DNA from: Strix aluco
Taxonomy: Eukaryota; Chordata; Aves; Strigiformes; Strigidae
Assembly (NCBI RefSeq): GCF_031877795.1
Contig: NC_133939.1
Span: 9,591,698 to 9,655,697, forward strand
Length of the DNA: 64,000 nucleotides
Direction: 5' to 3'
A program made the translations under genes and the position numbers. This document shows, in pieces, positions 28,301-41,339 of this stretch (the first letter of the stretch is position 1; every line of letters starts with the position of its first letter). The notes under the pieces were generated by a model that saw only the letters and a list, made by a program, of their open reading frames with translations, was not told the origin of the DNA and did not search any database.

Positions 28301-31300
28301 GGAACTGACAGCATAAGGGAGGAACACAGAGGGCATACTTCTGTGCCAGGAGACACAGTTTCAGACTAAAAGCTAAGATGTTGGATAAGGAAAAGTGAAA
28401 AAAAAAACCCCTGTGATTTCAAATAAAAGCTTTGATATGCAAATTTCAGGGCATCCTAAACACTCCAGCCTAAACTAATTAAAAGAACCCCTGTTCATAG
28501 TTGATGATGGGAAGGAAAGTAAGGCCTGGAAATACACATATTTTTTAATTTGCTTTGTTGGTCTCTATACAACTTTTGCACTACCCAAAGCAAGAAGCAA
28601 CTTTTTAGAAACCCTTGCTAAACTCATGGAAAGGCTGCTTTCAGTATTGCATGTTCTAATGAACAACCATAAATCTAGAAGTACCTCACAGATGAACTTC
28701 TGGAACAGGTTCTGGAGACTTCACGGAGTTAGAAATTTCTTCTAGTCACAAGGACCTGTAGGCAGAGGGCTCCCATTTCCATTACAGACTAACAGAGAGA
28801 GCTTTCAGCCAAGAAACATAGTCACAGGTTGATGGTGTTTGCCTACGGCCGCCCAGGGAAGACAAGACTTCAGACTGTACTTTAGCAGCAAAAAGACTGA
28901 CTGCTATGTAGAAAAGTGCCTTTAACTGATTGTTTTTAAATCTGTGGGCAAACCAGGGAGCTGTGTGACAAGCAAACTGGAAGTGTTTGGATGGGATGGG
29001 TGGCAGAATAGAAAATAAAACTATTGCACTCAAACTGGGAGTCCACTGTTAGCCCTCTAACTGGTAAAAACAGAAGAGGAACAATTTTGCTTTGTCTGAT
29101 TTTTTTATACTGTATTTAAAAGGGAGCTTTGGAAGTATTTTTTCTTCTTTTTACTCCATTATAGAAATTCATAGCAAGCTCCTATCATGTTTTTCCATGA
29201 GAATAGAGTATGTGTAGGCCTAGGAAAACATTCAAAAGGGAGCTCTGTGCAAACAGTAGAGAATTTAAATTCTCAGAACTCATTTATCTTTGTTTTCTTT
29301 AAACAGGAACATCATGAAAGGGAAAGATCTTGATTAAATATATGACATCTGCTCTTTTTAGTTAACTTCTGTGAAGAAGTGATGGTGTGAATGTAGGCAC
29401 GACTACTGCAGGATATACACAGGAGCAAATTTACAGACAAAGAAAATATCCTTAATGAGACTAACGTTATACTTAAAAAACAGACCAGCTTTCAGGATAT
29501 GCAGGCTGAAGCTTTGATCCTCAAAATAAAATAGAACTTGAAACTAGGGATACAAGTTTACCTTACACTAGTTAATCAGTTACATCATCAAAGAAGTTTG
29601 TACCTGCAACTATGGAGGGGAATAATATTAGTTATTCTAATATTCTCCTAATATTAGAATATTATAATATTCTAATAATCCTAATATTAGTTATTAGGAG
29701 ACATTAGTTCCTCTTAGAGAGGGGAAAGGCAGGTTCGTCAGAAAACAGAGGAACTGCTGGTGGTTCAGGAATGTGAAAATAATAACAGGGCACAGAACCA
29801 ATACATTTATTGACTCTCAAATTTCTGTGTAGCAGAATCAAGCTTAAACAGTTCTTAATCTGAATTTAACTTTAAAAGTTGGCATTTGTATTTCAGTGGA
29901 GAAAAATTTCTGTGCCTGAAAGTGTATCTTCTTTTGAATTTCAATCAGCTGGTCTCATAAAAGACAACATTTGTCCCTCTGGATTCCTTACTTGTAGCAA
30001 GACCACAAAAACATACAGGTTCAGTAAGGAAACTCACAAAAGAAAGAAGAGTATTTTTATATTTCTACAAGTACATTCCAAAACCAGAAAGCAAACAAAA
30101 CTTTAAAGCCTTAATTAAAAATCACATGAAAAGAGGGCATGATCTAATGTGTCCTTCCTTTTTCCAAGTCGAGAAGTTCCCTGATCCAAAAGGCTAGTAT
30201 TTCAAAATTTATAGAAGCATCTCCTTATGGTCAATGTGATGCACATGTTTAGAAGACAAATGTTTAGGAGATCTTTCTGAAGATAAAGTTTTTTAAGAAA
30301 AAATACTCATTTCAGCTTTCAATGCAGAAGACACAACATCTTAGGAGAGCTTTCTATCACTACTGTCCATTTATCACCTGCTATTTGACAATTAAAAACA
30401 TTTGTTTCCACTTGTGGCGGGGATGGGAATAGCAAGTAATGGAAGAAACCAGGCTCTTCAGATCCCTTATTTTCCAGCTTAGCTTCAGCAGGCAGCTGGA
30501 GGTCACAGATCTCAGAGAGGAGGATGTTTCTGAATTACTATAGATTTATTTTAATTTTATGTCAATGTCAGAGTGATCTTTGATAGTAAAGTTCAGTACA
30601 ACATTCCTTAGTGGGAGACAGTTAAAGATGTGAGAGGAACTAAAGTGTGGAGTTTTAAACTTCAACAATAATTTTATTAAAATTCATATTTATTCCAATC
30701 TTCTGCAATGCTCTTGTGACAGCTCAAAGAACTTTGATCTAAAAAAAATTCCTACTTGAAACACTGCTGATCCCTCTGTGAAGACAAATTAAACTAAGCT
30801 CACTGAAGGTTAAAGCACCCGCAGTGGTTTTCCCAGAGTGAGGTCCCAGTAGAAGAGCCAAGAAAAGTTGCATATAACAGGCAAACAAGATGCACAAGAT
30901 GAAAAGCATGTTAACTGCAACCTAGCAGTGGTCTCTTGTGTATTTGTGTATATGTGTAGAATGAGGCCATTCAGGGACATGGGACTTAACTGAACAGTTA
31001 TTAAATTAAAAACAAATGAGGTCAGTTCAACAGAAAGCCACTAACATGACATGTGTCTCAACATGCTTTTGAGTAGGCTCTTGGGGTTATGAACAGTTAA
31101 GTTCAACAGGAAAGATGCTCTCCTCACTGTGGATGGTGAGGAAAGGAAGGAAATTATAAGGTAGAAAAATCAAAATGAGCTAAAAGAAACACTTTCCTTC
31201 AGACACGGCATGGCACACACTGCCACTGGAAAATAAAACATTTTACAAGAAATCGTATTTTCATGAAACTTAGCATGAAACACAGCCTGATTCCCAAATA

Positions 31301-34300
31301 CCAGTGATACAAAAAATGCAGTAAGATTAAAAGCAATGAATAAATGAATTGGATGTTTTTATTTGTATCATGAAAACTTAGGGACAAAGAAAAATTGGAA
31401 AAATTATGAAGCCATCTTTCAGGGCTTACACCAGACTTTACTACAGTCTAGGAGGCAGCTGGTGGATTAAATTGCATCTGTTTACAAAAGACATCCAACT
31501 CTTCTACCTAAAGGGTAACATACTGGCTGTTATCAGAGCTTCTGCATTAGACCCATGGAAACTCAACTGGGTTATGGGCAACATTAGTATGTTGCAGACA
31601 AAGCCACTTACACTATACGGTGCAAGTTTTCTGGAAGAGCCAAGTATGATGTTGTCCATAGGTCAGTACTGTTACTCATTAGTTAGCCAAGACTAGCGAT
31701 GAGCCTGGCTCCTACATAACAACTGCAATGAAAACAGAAGTCCTTGCTCTGCTATGCCAGCCACAAATAAACCAAGTTTGTAGCTATTTGGTACCAGTGA
31801 CTATGCAGCTGGAGATGTTATCTGCATTACAGCAGCACCACAGAAGTAATTAGAGTATTAGATATAAAACAAGTCCTGTGAAGGAACTGGAACCTACACA
31901 GACACTAGCTATTAAAGATGGAAGAAAAATGACTGCTGTTTTGGATGGAAATGGTGAAAGAGAAAAAAAATAAGTACATTGGCAAATCATCAAGGTGTTA
32001 GCTTCTGGCAGAACTTGGATTTCAACTTAGATCTTCTGGAGGCCAATTTATACTCAAAACATCCTTTCCTTTTTTAGAGGGTTTTTTCCAATGGGGGTTT
32101 ATTTATGCAATTAGATGGTAGGACTTGGGAAACATTTTAATAGCAGCAGCACCTGATGCCAGGGTATGTTTACCCAGGTAGCTTAATTTGTGGGAGAGTT
32201 TGGTTTTGGTTTGTTCCATCTCTAAACAAGCCCTGATAGAATACTTAGCTCAGGAGGATCCATATCCTATTAATTCCCAACAATTATATGCAGTTAAAAT
32301 TTATCTATAAATAATCTAAAACTCCAGTCCCCAAAATAATGCCACTGGCACTTTCACTGTGCTTGAGAAGTCACTTCCAAGTGCGTATATTGAAGTTCTG
32401 GCCCCATGCCTTAGAGCTGTTCACATTTTGCTACACCAGAAGCAATGCACTTGCCAAACTGATTTCCTTAGTGAAGAGAAAAAAGGCTGCAGCATTTTGC
32501 CTTTAAAAACATGCATTAGCTTCCCAGGTATGTGTGCAGCACTTACTTGTGTCTCTGTTAATAAAGTCTTAAGTGTAATATGTACATTTTATTCATTAAA
32601 GACTGCATTTTCAAATGGAACTTGCAATTTGAATAACCTTATTTAATACCTTGTTCTTTTAAAAAAATAAATAAATATGGAGGAAACTGATCCAGGCACC
32701 ACTGAACATATGCTGACCTCAACTAAGTGCCTCTATAATGATGGCTTATGACTGGTATTTGAGACTGTCAGTAGAATTCGTGGTACACACGGACTGTCAG
32801 AAACGTCAGCTCATTTTTGTGTTTTGTGTGCTTTTTCTTAGAAGTCTGAAGACACCTGCCTTTTGTGATGTAGCTTTCAAAAGCCAGAGAAACAATATTT
32901 TAAAACCCAAGAACATAGCTGTCTCAACAGTAAGTACCCCCTAATATGTTAAAGTTATTAAAAACATGAGCTCTACTTCTACACCTACTGTCACCTGGAG
33001 AGATTAGAGGCTATATAACTTACAACTTTTCACAGCTACACAAACTAAACTAGAAGAATCTGATCCTGACACCTTTTTAAAAAAGGATTTTCAAAGAAGT
33101 CTCCAAATTGAAATGTAGATCCTTTTAAGTTCAGCCATTTATTAATCACTTCAGATATGCTGACACTGCCGTCTCTCTAATGCTTGGCACAGTAAACTAC
33201 CCCATACTGAGCTCTGTTCTGCCAATTACTGGGCTTCTATTTGGCGAGTATTTAAGCTAGTTTGGGTACCCCCATATGTTACTGCAGCCATAGTAATAAT
33301 AACAGACCAGCTGTGCTCTCTGCCTAGAAGTTAATCCATTAAGTTCCAACGGGACAATATGTGGACTAGGGTGCTACTTCACATGACTGCAGAGCCCAGA
33401 GTCCTTCAGAGGCTTTTGAAGCACATGCAGTCAGTGGTAGAGCTTTGGAACATTAAGGCTGTGCAACAAGAGTGTAGTGCGGAAAAAGATGCTATTGCTT
33501 AAACTTGAAACATCAACACAAAACACCTGCTGGTGGTGGAAGAATGAACAACTTTTTTTTTTTTTCTTTTCTTGCCTCCTGAATTTACTTGTATTCTACA
33601 GTGGGGCTCAAAAAAGTAAAAGGTAAACCCTGAGGGAAATGCTATTCTCTAGAGCTCTGGTCCTTTGTTCTCCACCCCCACCATAGTACATTCAAATTTC
33701 CTTCAATATACCTTCAGCAGGGTGTTCTACTTTGTAGCAGATGCTTCAAAACATTTTTATTTTACACACTGCCTGCAGAACACAGAGTTCTTCTCTGAAG
33801 GAACAGTTGCAAACTCAAGAAAAAAAAAAAGGTGGGGGGCATTCAGGCTGATGTGTGTTGCATATTTCTCATGGCTCTATGTCTACTGAGGACATTTCCC
33901 AAGGAGGAAGGAGGGGTTTTTGTGTTTTTTTGAATCAAGCAAACAAAGGATTTCCACTTCATGATCACCAGACATTCTTTTGAGAGATAAACAGGAATGG
34001 ATAAAGATCCTACACTCCTTTAAGTATACAGAGTAAAAACCACTGAAAAGTTTTAAAGGTTTATAAACTAAAAAGCTTTTGAAAGTCATCATCAAGGAGC
34101 CAAAAAGTCTAGCTTCCCCTTTGAATATCACTCTCAGCCTCAACTAGACGCATTTTTTCATTCAACTTTCTCACAACATTTACCTAACTACACTTGCCAG
34201 CATGTTTTGCCAAATTAGAAAAACGGCTGCAGAAACCATCTGCTTGACATTGCTTACATACATTGTATTATGCGATACTTTATTATATTGGAAATGTTTG

Positions 34301-37300
34301 GAGATCTTTACATGGGAACCAAAAGCAGCAGTGCTGACTCAGGCAGATCTCCCGCTGATGTCAGTGGGAATTGTACCTGAATGAGTACTGCTGGATCTGA
34401 TACACAGCTTGCTGCGTAGTGATTGCCGCTGACTGATGGGAGAACATATGGTTATAGTTTAACAATACCAACTGTAATGGAGACGAGAAGGAAATTTTAT
34501 AGCATTTCTGGCTTGCTGCTCTCTTATAACTATCAGAAACACTTGAATGATTCGTACATATCTGCTTCAGTAACTGTTTCTCCCAGCTTCAAGTGAACAC
34601 TGAGAAACTTGCAAGGTTAGATCCTACCTCAACAGGAACAGTTTGAGTCAATCTGGTGAGATAAAAACTTGAACACCAGAAAGACTACATGTGAAGTCTA
34701 AAATAAGACTTCACAATTTCTCTACAGATTGTTTTACATTATCTCTGGATGAGAATGCAGACATTTCAATACATTTCCCTTGGTCCAATCTGAAGCAGAA
34801 ATAAAGCCTTCATAGCACTGATTTTGTCAGCCTCATAGCAGCAACATGTGTGTGACAGCTGCTATACCAAAGGACAATGGCTTTTCATATTTGATCCCAA
34901 ATTTAGGTGTTATAAAATTACAGCTTTAGTAAGTCAAAAACCAAAGTGTCACTGAGGTTATAGCATTTGCAAATTGTGATCACAAAAGCAGCACCTCTGG
35001 GTGGATAAATCAAGCCCCCTCTCTCACAAGAGTTGCAGAAGGATGCAGAATGGCAATACTGGGAAAATAATGAAGACAAGCTATGATGTATGTATCCACA
35101 AGTCTTAACCACACTTTTAACAGAAAGGATTCTGCACCTTCAATACTTCCTAGGAAGGGGTCATACTAAAGATCCAAATCCCAAAGAGTAGGTGAAATAC
35201 TTCCTATTGCAGCCCACTAATTAGCATGTACCCATCACAAAGGTTGCAATTTGGTGGCAGCTCCCAGGCACATGACCTTTTCCTTTAAATACTACAGTGA
35301 AGATTCGTGTGGTTTGCTTTAAAGAGTTTCTATTAGCCTTAGTTTACCAGCCATGGGAACACTTCCAGATCATGTCTAGAAAACCTGTACTCCTTTTGCC
35401 CAGACACAGGGACACAAAAGCTGAAAACCATCACATCTATTGTCTATGTTTCTTCATGTGATGAAAGCCAAAAGTGGCTGGAAATTAAAAATAAAGATGA
35501 TGCAAGAGAGATCTTACTGCAAATCTCAAAGTAACACAGCTTTTTAGTAATCAATCATCCTCTTCATTAGACATGTGTCAGAGTGGATTTCTGGGTAGGT
35601 ATCTTGCTGCATTTAGGCTTCCAGGATTGAGAGACTGAGAAGTTTCAATTGCATTTCTTGAAGAACAACCGTAAGTTAGCGTTTGACCTCTGTTTTGGGC
35701 AAAAGCCAATGCATCGCCACTTTATAAATTATTGCTCAATTTACTCCTGAAGCAGACAGTAAACGATGTTTGCATTCCAGTAAAGTGAGTCTTGAGAATC
35801 AATGTGAGGAACGTACCACCCAGGCTGGAGTTCAGCAACAGCAGGGAGACTTTTTTTGGTACATTTTGTGAGGAGGTACTCTGACAACTTGCTTAACCTC
35901 AGTGCTTGACTCATTCTTAGCAATACAGATGAGGACTCTGGCCTCCCTGTAAGCCCTCTTGGCGGAGAATCTATTTGCAAAGGGATAGTCAGCAGGAATG
36001 CTGAAGTATCATTAATATTCTCCATGGTACATCCTCCTTACAAGACTTCTGTGGACCAAGAAAACTATATTAAAAAGACTTTGACCCTGAAAACAGGGCC
36101 CTAATCCCACCTGAAGGGGTGTATCTACCATCCACAACATCACAAGATGCAATTAGGGAACAGTAAAAGAATAAAACTATCATTTCTGTAAAACTAGCAC
36201 TCATAGAAGACAGACAAGTGTTAGAAAAAATGTTTGAAAGTTAAAATAAGGATGTTTGGTTTAGAAAAATCATCACAGAAGGGGCACGAACTGAATTTCT
36301 AATCCAACTGTAAAATAATTAGGTTAATTAACATACAGAAGCATCATTAATTTGTCTCATGATATCAGTTCCCACTTTATTGTCATATTAAAAAGCTGTC
36401 AGCCTTGGTCAAGTGAAAGAACAGAGACGACAACACAGCTGTGTCACTGCAGTTATTCAAAGGAACGTGAAGTTTAGTTACACACAGTGAAACACTAATT
36501 TTAGGAAATGCTTACCTAAAATGGACTTCTGTAGTGGAAAAATAAGGTCTACCGGGATTACTATGCCAGTAATCAGCTGCTTACCTTGCTTATGAATGAT
36601 CACTTGACACAGCTATATTCTCCCTTTTGAGTGAGTTATTATACCTTTATATCTCCTTCTTCCTACATACCTATTGAGACAAAAGGTATAAATTAAACAA
36701 AGCAAGTGGGAAAAGTAAGAATTACAGATCACAGCTGTAATTTCTGTCCCTTTGCAAGACTAAGGTAAGGAATACAGTATGTACCTCTCACCTTAAGTGA
36801 AAGCAAGTCCAAAAGAAAGTTGATGCTGAAGCAAGCATCAATGTACACAGTTAAGCCCAGAGAAGCAAATACTTGTTATTTCACTTTTGACATCCCTGTG
36901 TTACCTTGCCCTTATGCTTCCACTCTTGCTCCTGTTGTTGTATCTTGCTTATCTCACGTTTCTCTTTTCCGACTGAAACTGTAATTCTGTTCCTTGGGGT
37001 GACTGAGAGCAGGGCAGCCATCTGTGGTTCAGTGGTTCTGCCTGCATCATCAGTGCACAGCGGTCAAACTTCAACCCACCTCAAAAGCACGGAGTCTCAA
37101 AGTGCAACTTCGCACAGAACTGAGGTTTTGTTTAGAGGACTCTGGCCAGAATTCTGTTAAAAGCAAGAGTACAGCTACATTCAGAGTGAGTGGGATAGAT
37201 CAGGAACAGGACGTGACATTGCCTGCGATGTCACTTGCACGTCACCCCAAGGCAACAATTCCAAAGAAGTGCTGAACAGAAACATTTGCAAAGCTGCAGA

Positions 37301-37344
37301 AGAAAGTGAACTTCAACTCTGCAGTGCTATGTTATTTAACACTT
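25331..37344. other. AT-rich non-coding DNA downstream of SPSB4
   Basis: Apart from a modestly GC-rich patch at 26100-26350, which includes a tight hairpin (GCTCGC-ca-GCGAGC at 26222-26235) and a C8 run, the stretch is AT-rich and stop-rich. It holds the palindrome cluster at 29.6 kb and a T13 tract at 33553-33565. Open frames are under about 115 codons and unrecognisable. No exon, tRNA or transposon was identified. Confidence 0.65.
29621..29699. repeat. AT-rich palindrome cluster built on TAATATTA/ATTCTAAT
   Basis: Three overlapping inverted repeats pack into 80 bases. ATTCTAATATT at 29634-29644 pairs with 29650-29660, an 11-bp stem with a 5-base loop. A perfect 26-base palindrome spans 29652-29677, centred on TTATAA. 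TCCTAAT at 29679-29685 pairs with ATTAGGA at 29693-29699. The cluster is almost free of G and C and should extrude cruciforms or break readily. It resembles expanded AT-rich palindromes at unstable sites rather than any gene. Confidence 0.85.
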
Positions 37345-37363
37345 CATCAAAGGAGACAGGAGT

Positions 37364-37388
37364 TTTATTTTGGACAGTAGACTTTATT
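37364..37388 (-). terminator. Tandem polyadenylation signals downstream of SPSB4
   Basis: On the minus strand two perfect AATAAA hexamers lie at 37388-37383 and 37369-37364. They are followed by a T/G-containing stretch (tgtctcctttgatgaagtgtt) that could act as the downstream element. They are the best 3' end candidate below the stop codon, but AATAAA is common in DNA this AT-rich, so the assignment is moderate. Confidence 0.45.
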
Positions 37389-38123
37389 AGAAATTTTCTC
37401 CTCATTCATCAGTAAATTCACATTAAAATATGCTGAAGGCAGCTCAGTCTAAACATTTGACATCCTGCCACAACAACAACTTCCAGTTTAAAAACTAGAT
37501 AACTGATCAGGCAGATAACTTGAAACATGTAAGAAATGCAAATAGAAAGCAGCATCTTAAAAAAATGGGATGAGCCTGAAAAATTAATACATTTCAGGTG
37601 AAGCTGGGGAAAAAAACAAAATCAGTCACCCCAAGATGGGAAACAGTTAAATGAGAACTCCACAGACTCTAAACAGATAAATAAACATAACCACACATAC
37701 ATTAAAAAGAGAACCAAGTACTTAGAGTTCATACCACATAAAAATTATAAATTTGTTCAAATAAAAAAGTGACAAGCTTTCTAAAATACGAATATCCTAA
37801 ATTCTTGGGATAGTGAACACTTTGTTACAAACTGCAGAACTTTGGAGGGACTAGATTTGGTCTTGAAAACATGGACTGCATCTTACTGCTACCACGTCCA
37901 AAAATTGATCTGACACATATACCAGTTTCTTTTCCTCTCATGTTTTTAAATCACATAGTCTTCTTCTAGACAATAATCTGCTTTTTTAAATGTTAGAACT
38001 TTTAGATAAGATAGGCCTGATAATGTTGAGTGCTGAACACTCAAAGCTCTCAACAACTCTGGATACCAAAGGCAAGGTTTAAATATTTTTCAAAAGTTAC
38101 TGTCAAGATTTTTCCTTTGCTAA

Positions 38124-38129
38124 TTTATT
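38124..38129 (-). terminator. Alternative proximal AATAAA signal
   Basis: A perfect AATAAA on the minus strand lies about 0.4 kb past the SPSB4 stop codon. It would give a short 3' UTR. The sequence after it is A-rich with only weak U/GU character, so it is a weaker candidate than the tandem pair about 740 bases further on. Confidence 0.25.
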
Positions 38130-38532
38130 TTTATCTATTGGGGTGAGGTGTAGAGGAAAGAAAGAAAAAAAAAAATCACATTATTGAAGAATGCTCTGTC
38201 CTGCATGACAGTGGATCTTGCAGGTCAGATTTTCTATTGGCATTTACCAGAGGCAACAAAGATAAACCAATATATGAGAGATGAGAATAATGGCCTTCAG
38301 GACTGTAAACACAACAGGCAACAGGTAATACATGAATTTTAATCAAATCAATGTTTTCACATTCTTTAGTAGTCCCCCCCCAGTGATCTGCTTTCACTGG
38401 TTCAGAAAAAAAATATATTAAAAATTAAATAACACTTAAGTGTCCATCACGACGATTTATATTTTGCTGTAAACAATTTTCTGCCATTTGCATTGATGTA
38501 GTCCAATGTGAGGCCAGAGGGTTCTAGACGTC

Positions 38533-38660
38533 TTATTGGTACTGTAAATAATTTTTCAGAGACAGAGGCAAAGGTAGAATTTCTATGTCATGCACGCGGT
38601 CTCTGCCAAGAGCAAAACGAATTGATCTTCGGCACAAGTCCATTAAAGGCAGGGGTTCCG
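38533..38660 (-). CDS. SPSB4: SPSB4 terminal coding exon (SOCS box), partial gene
   Basis: This is the last coding exon of a SPRY-domain/SOCS-box protein, a substrate receptor of Elongin B/C-Cul5-Rbx2 ubiquitin ligases; known SPSB1/2/4 targets include inducible nitric oxide synthase. The minus strand shows an AG acceptor at 38662-38661, then two bases completing a split codon (phase 1, probably proline), 41 whole codons and a TAA stop at 38535-38533. The peptide begins EPLPLMDLCRRSIRFALGR and ends PLPLSLKNYLQYQ. PLMDLCRRSI fits the BC-box consensus for Elongin C binding and LPLP fits the Cul5 box, so the SOCS box looks functional. From memory, human SPSB4 ends LKNYLQYQ whereas SPSB1 ends LKAYLLYQ, which favours SPSB4. 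The SPRY domain, about 230 residues, is encoded upstream outside the window. The exon has no in-frame stop or frameshift, so a pseudogene is unlikely. An intronless retrocopy is excluded by the splice acceptor. Confidence 0.87.
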
Positions 38661-38690
38661 CTGAAAAAATAGAAGAAAATAAAGAGTTAA
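38661..38690 (-). promoter_or_regulatory. SPSB4: 3' splice site of SPSB4 last intron (acceptor, pyrimidine tract, branch point)
   Basis: Read on the minus strand, a TTAAC sequence at 38690-38686 fits the yUnAy branch-point consensus, with the branch A at 38687, 27 bases from the exon. It is followed by a nearly pure pyrimidine run (tctttattttcttctatttt) and the acceptor ttttcag. This arrangement fixes the exon start and shows that the SOCS-box segment is a spliced exon rather than a chance open frame. The phase-1 junction within an Asp-Pro-Glu-Pro stretch agrees with what I recall of the SPSB family gene structure. Confidence 0.85.
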
Positions 38691-41339
38691 TTTTTCAGCA
38701 TGTCCATTTACAGGCAATGCTTTATTTATTAACATAGGTTCTGTATTGTATTAAACAGTCATAAAGATAGTAATGGTATTGTGAAAAACCTGACAACCAT
38801 CAGGCAGTTAAGATGATCAATAGAAGCAAAAACAGAATTCTATGAATTTCACCCCTAATAACTGCAAAGTTTCAGACTGAGCTTCCTTATCTGTAAGGCT
38901 TAAAAAAACAATCCAAAACCACTCTTCGGGCTTACCAAATTGCAGCATAAGAAGTTATTACATTTCCAGATTTCTAACAAGACAAAGAGCTTCTACTCTG
39001 TTTATAACACATTTGTCATGTCATGTTAATGTGGACTACACTGGCAGCTTCTGACCTTTACATACCAGTTCCTTCTGTGTCTTAGGAACTGGAGATAGTA
39101 TTCAAGGGTAACCAAACTTCTCAGCAAACACGGCTTTTCCTGCAGCACTCTCTTAGTCTTTCTTTCTAGGAAGTCCATTGGAAGCAAAAAACTAAATAAA
39201 ACACCCTCAAAAATCTAGAGGAAGTTTAAGCTTTTCCTCCATGAATAAATTAGGGGAGAAGCATTCAGCTGACTAGAAGGCGGGTGTGTGTTCTAATATG
39301 TATATACATAAACACCCCCAAAATATAGAAACAACATCTGCAGATGCTCTTAGTTTAATTTAATAGAAGTGAATTAAGTATCTGTCGGAAATGCCTGGCT
39401 GATAGCACTTAAGATTGGAAGCCTAAACACTGATCTGCAGTATCTCAAACTATCTCACTCCTATATCCCATGCTGGCCTGAAAGACTTGTACAGAATTGC
39501 AGGAACATCATAGAATTTCCATCCAACAGTAGCAGGAACGATCTCTGTGATTGCAGAGTTTGCCATGGAAAAGTTTTTGCAGCAGGAACTGGAATAAAGC
39601 CGTAAAGTCTTTAACCAGTTACAACTATCTTCGAGAACAACTTTAACCAGATGGATTTAGTTGCACATGTGGGTTTAAAAGGGTAAGAGCTTCAAAGACT
39701 ACAGGAAACTCTTCCTCTTCACATGATAAAACAGTAGTGGCCTTTAAAACCTTAGTGGTACTTTCAAATGGAGAAAAAAAAATATAACGTCAAATGGAGA
39801 AAAAAATATAATGTCACGTGCCTATATTATAGTGATAACCTTTATAAACTTGACAGATTACTTACAGGTGCTCAACACTGTACAGCACTCAGTGGTTTTA
39901 TTAAGAGTTCTTTGATGTGTCACATGCAAATTTACACAAACTATGTTAAAACTAGCAATCCTTTAGCTGATATTATTTTAAAACCTACTTGGAAAAAAAA
40001 TCATTACAAAGCACAAAATATCCGATTTAAGGATTGGTTTATATGCTATAATTGTCTGCTCTGGTGACATACCACTGACTTAATGGATTTTCCATCATTT
40101 ATCCCACCACCACATTTGATTTGTATAGTCCACAGTTCACTATGGTGTTTCCTAAAAGTGTCTAGACAAAAAGCTTAGAAAGCATTCTGTTGTACAATGA
40201 AAGACTAAAAAGCTTATTTAACTTTATAACCACTTCAGTGACTTGGATGAGGAGTCTGCTTCTCCTTAAAAATCCACTTAATCTATGATTTTGGCTATTA
40301 AAAGATTAAAAAACAAGAGCCCTCACATTCCACTAATAAAGTAACATTTTCTATACATTGGTGATCTTAGTTTTTTTTACGTACCAGGATTATGAATGTT
40401 AAATCTTAAGGGATGATGCTGTAAAATTCATTAACCAGGATTAATAAGTAGGAGCAAAAATAGCTCATGATTTCCAGGACACAGAATACAACACATCTTA
40501 CAAGTCTTACACCATAAACAACAATTTTCTGAGTATCTTCCCAGATCTCTACGGTCCCATTAAGAAGGTGTAAAATAAAGACTAAGACTGTTTAAAACCA
40601 TTAACTGACCATGTGGTCTCTTTTTCCTAGACAAAGGAATATGTAAAATATAGCCATCTGTGCAGCCAGGCACAGAGTTAATCCTAAACTTCAAAACACA
40701 ATTTAAGGAAAGGTTAAAATATTTTTCAAGCTTGAAATGCTTGTTTCACTTCTACAGGGAATTTTCAAATGCTAAAGAAAATGCCCCCAAGTGTTTGCAA
40801 CAGCTGCTAAATTACACATAATGAACATGTTTTTGCAACTTGAAAATTTAACTATACCCTTTTTATTCTCCTTTCTATCCAACAGAAGTTCAAACCTACA
40901 ACAGAATTAGAACAGTTTTGTCCTACAATACTAAATAAAAGTTATGTTTTGTGGGGTGCTGGCTGTAAGAACTCGAGGAAAAATTGTAATAATAGCATTT
41001 TAAGTAAAAACTTTTTGCAGCTGTGAGTAGTACTAAATGATCAAAAATTAAATTCAGGAAATCACTTTAGGTTTCAAAATAGTTTATGGGATAAATGTAA
41101 AACTGTTTAAAATTAAAGACCGACAATTTTCAGATGGTCTTACTCAGCAGAACTATTAAATATTTGGTATGTACCTTAATGCAAGCACTCTCCCATCCAT
41201 CATACCTGACATTTTTTACTACATATTTTGCAAAGGAGGATCATTTGGAAGAAAAGTTTGGGTTTTAAGAAGAACAACTTAGGTTCTGAAAACTGGGCGA
41301 GTTCCAGGGGGAGGCGTTTGGATTAATATGGGGAAGAGG
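38691..41339. other. Intronic AT-rich DNA, nothing recognised
   Basis: Intron sequence next to the SOCS-box exon. Apart from the short duplication at 39764-39813, I see only AT-rich non-coding sequence with a few minor A runs and no plausible exon. Confidence 0.6.
39764..39813 (+). repeat. Tandem duplication of about 25 bp (two copies)
   Basis: TCAAATGGAG plus an A run, ending ATATAACG or ATATAATG, occurs twice back to back, at 39764-39789 (26 bases) and 39790-39813 (24 bases). The copies differ by two A residues and one base. It lies 1.1 kb into the last intron from the SPSB4 terminal exon. Confidence 0.9.

Larger units (their letters stand above)
37345..38532 (-). other. SPSB4: Probable 3' UTR of SPSB4
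   Basis: The sequence immediately after the TAA stop runs about 1.2 kb to a pair of AATAAA signals. It is AT-rich and has no convincing open frame. It contains a 12-base palindrome, ACACTTAAGTGT, at 38432-38443, and an A/T-rich stretch at 38406-38430 that would be U-rich in the RNA. An earlier AATAAA at 38129-38124 could give a shorter form of about 0.4 kb. The upstream boundary is certain because it abuts the stop codon. The far boundary is inferred from the signals only and could be wrong by several hundred bases. Confidence 0.5.
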
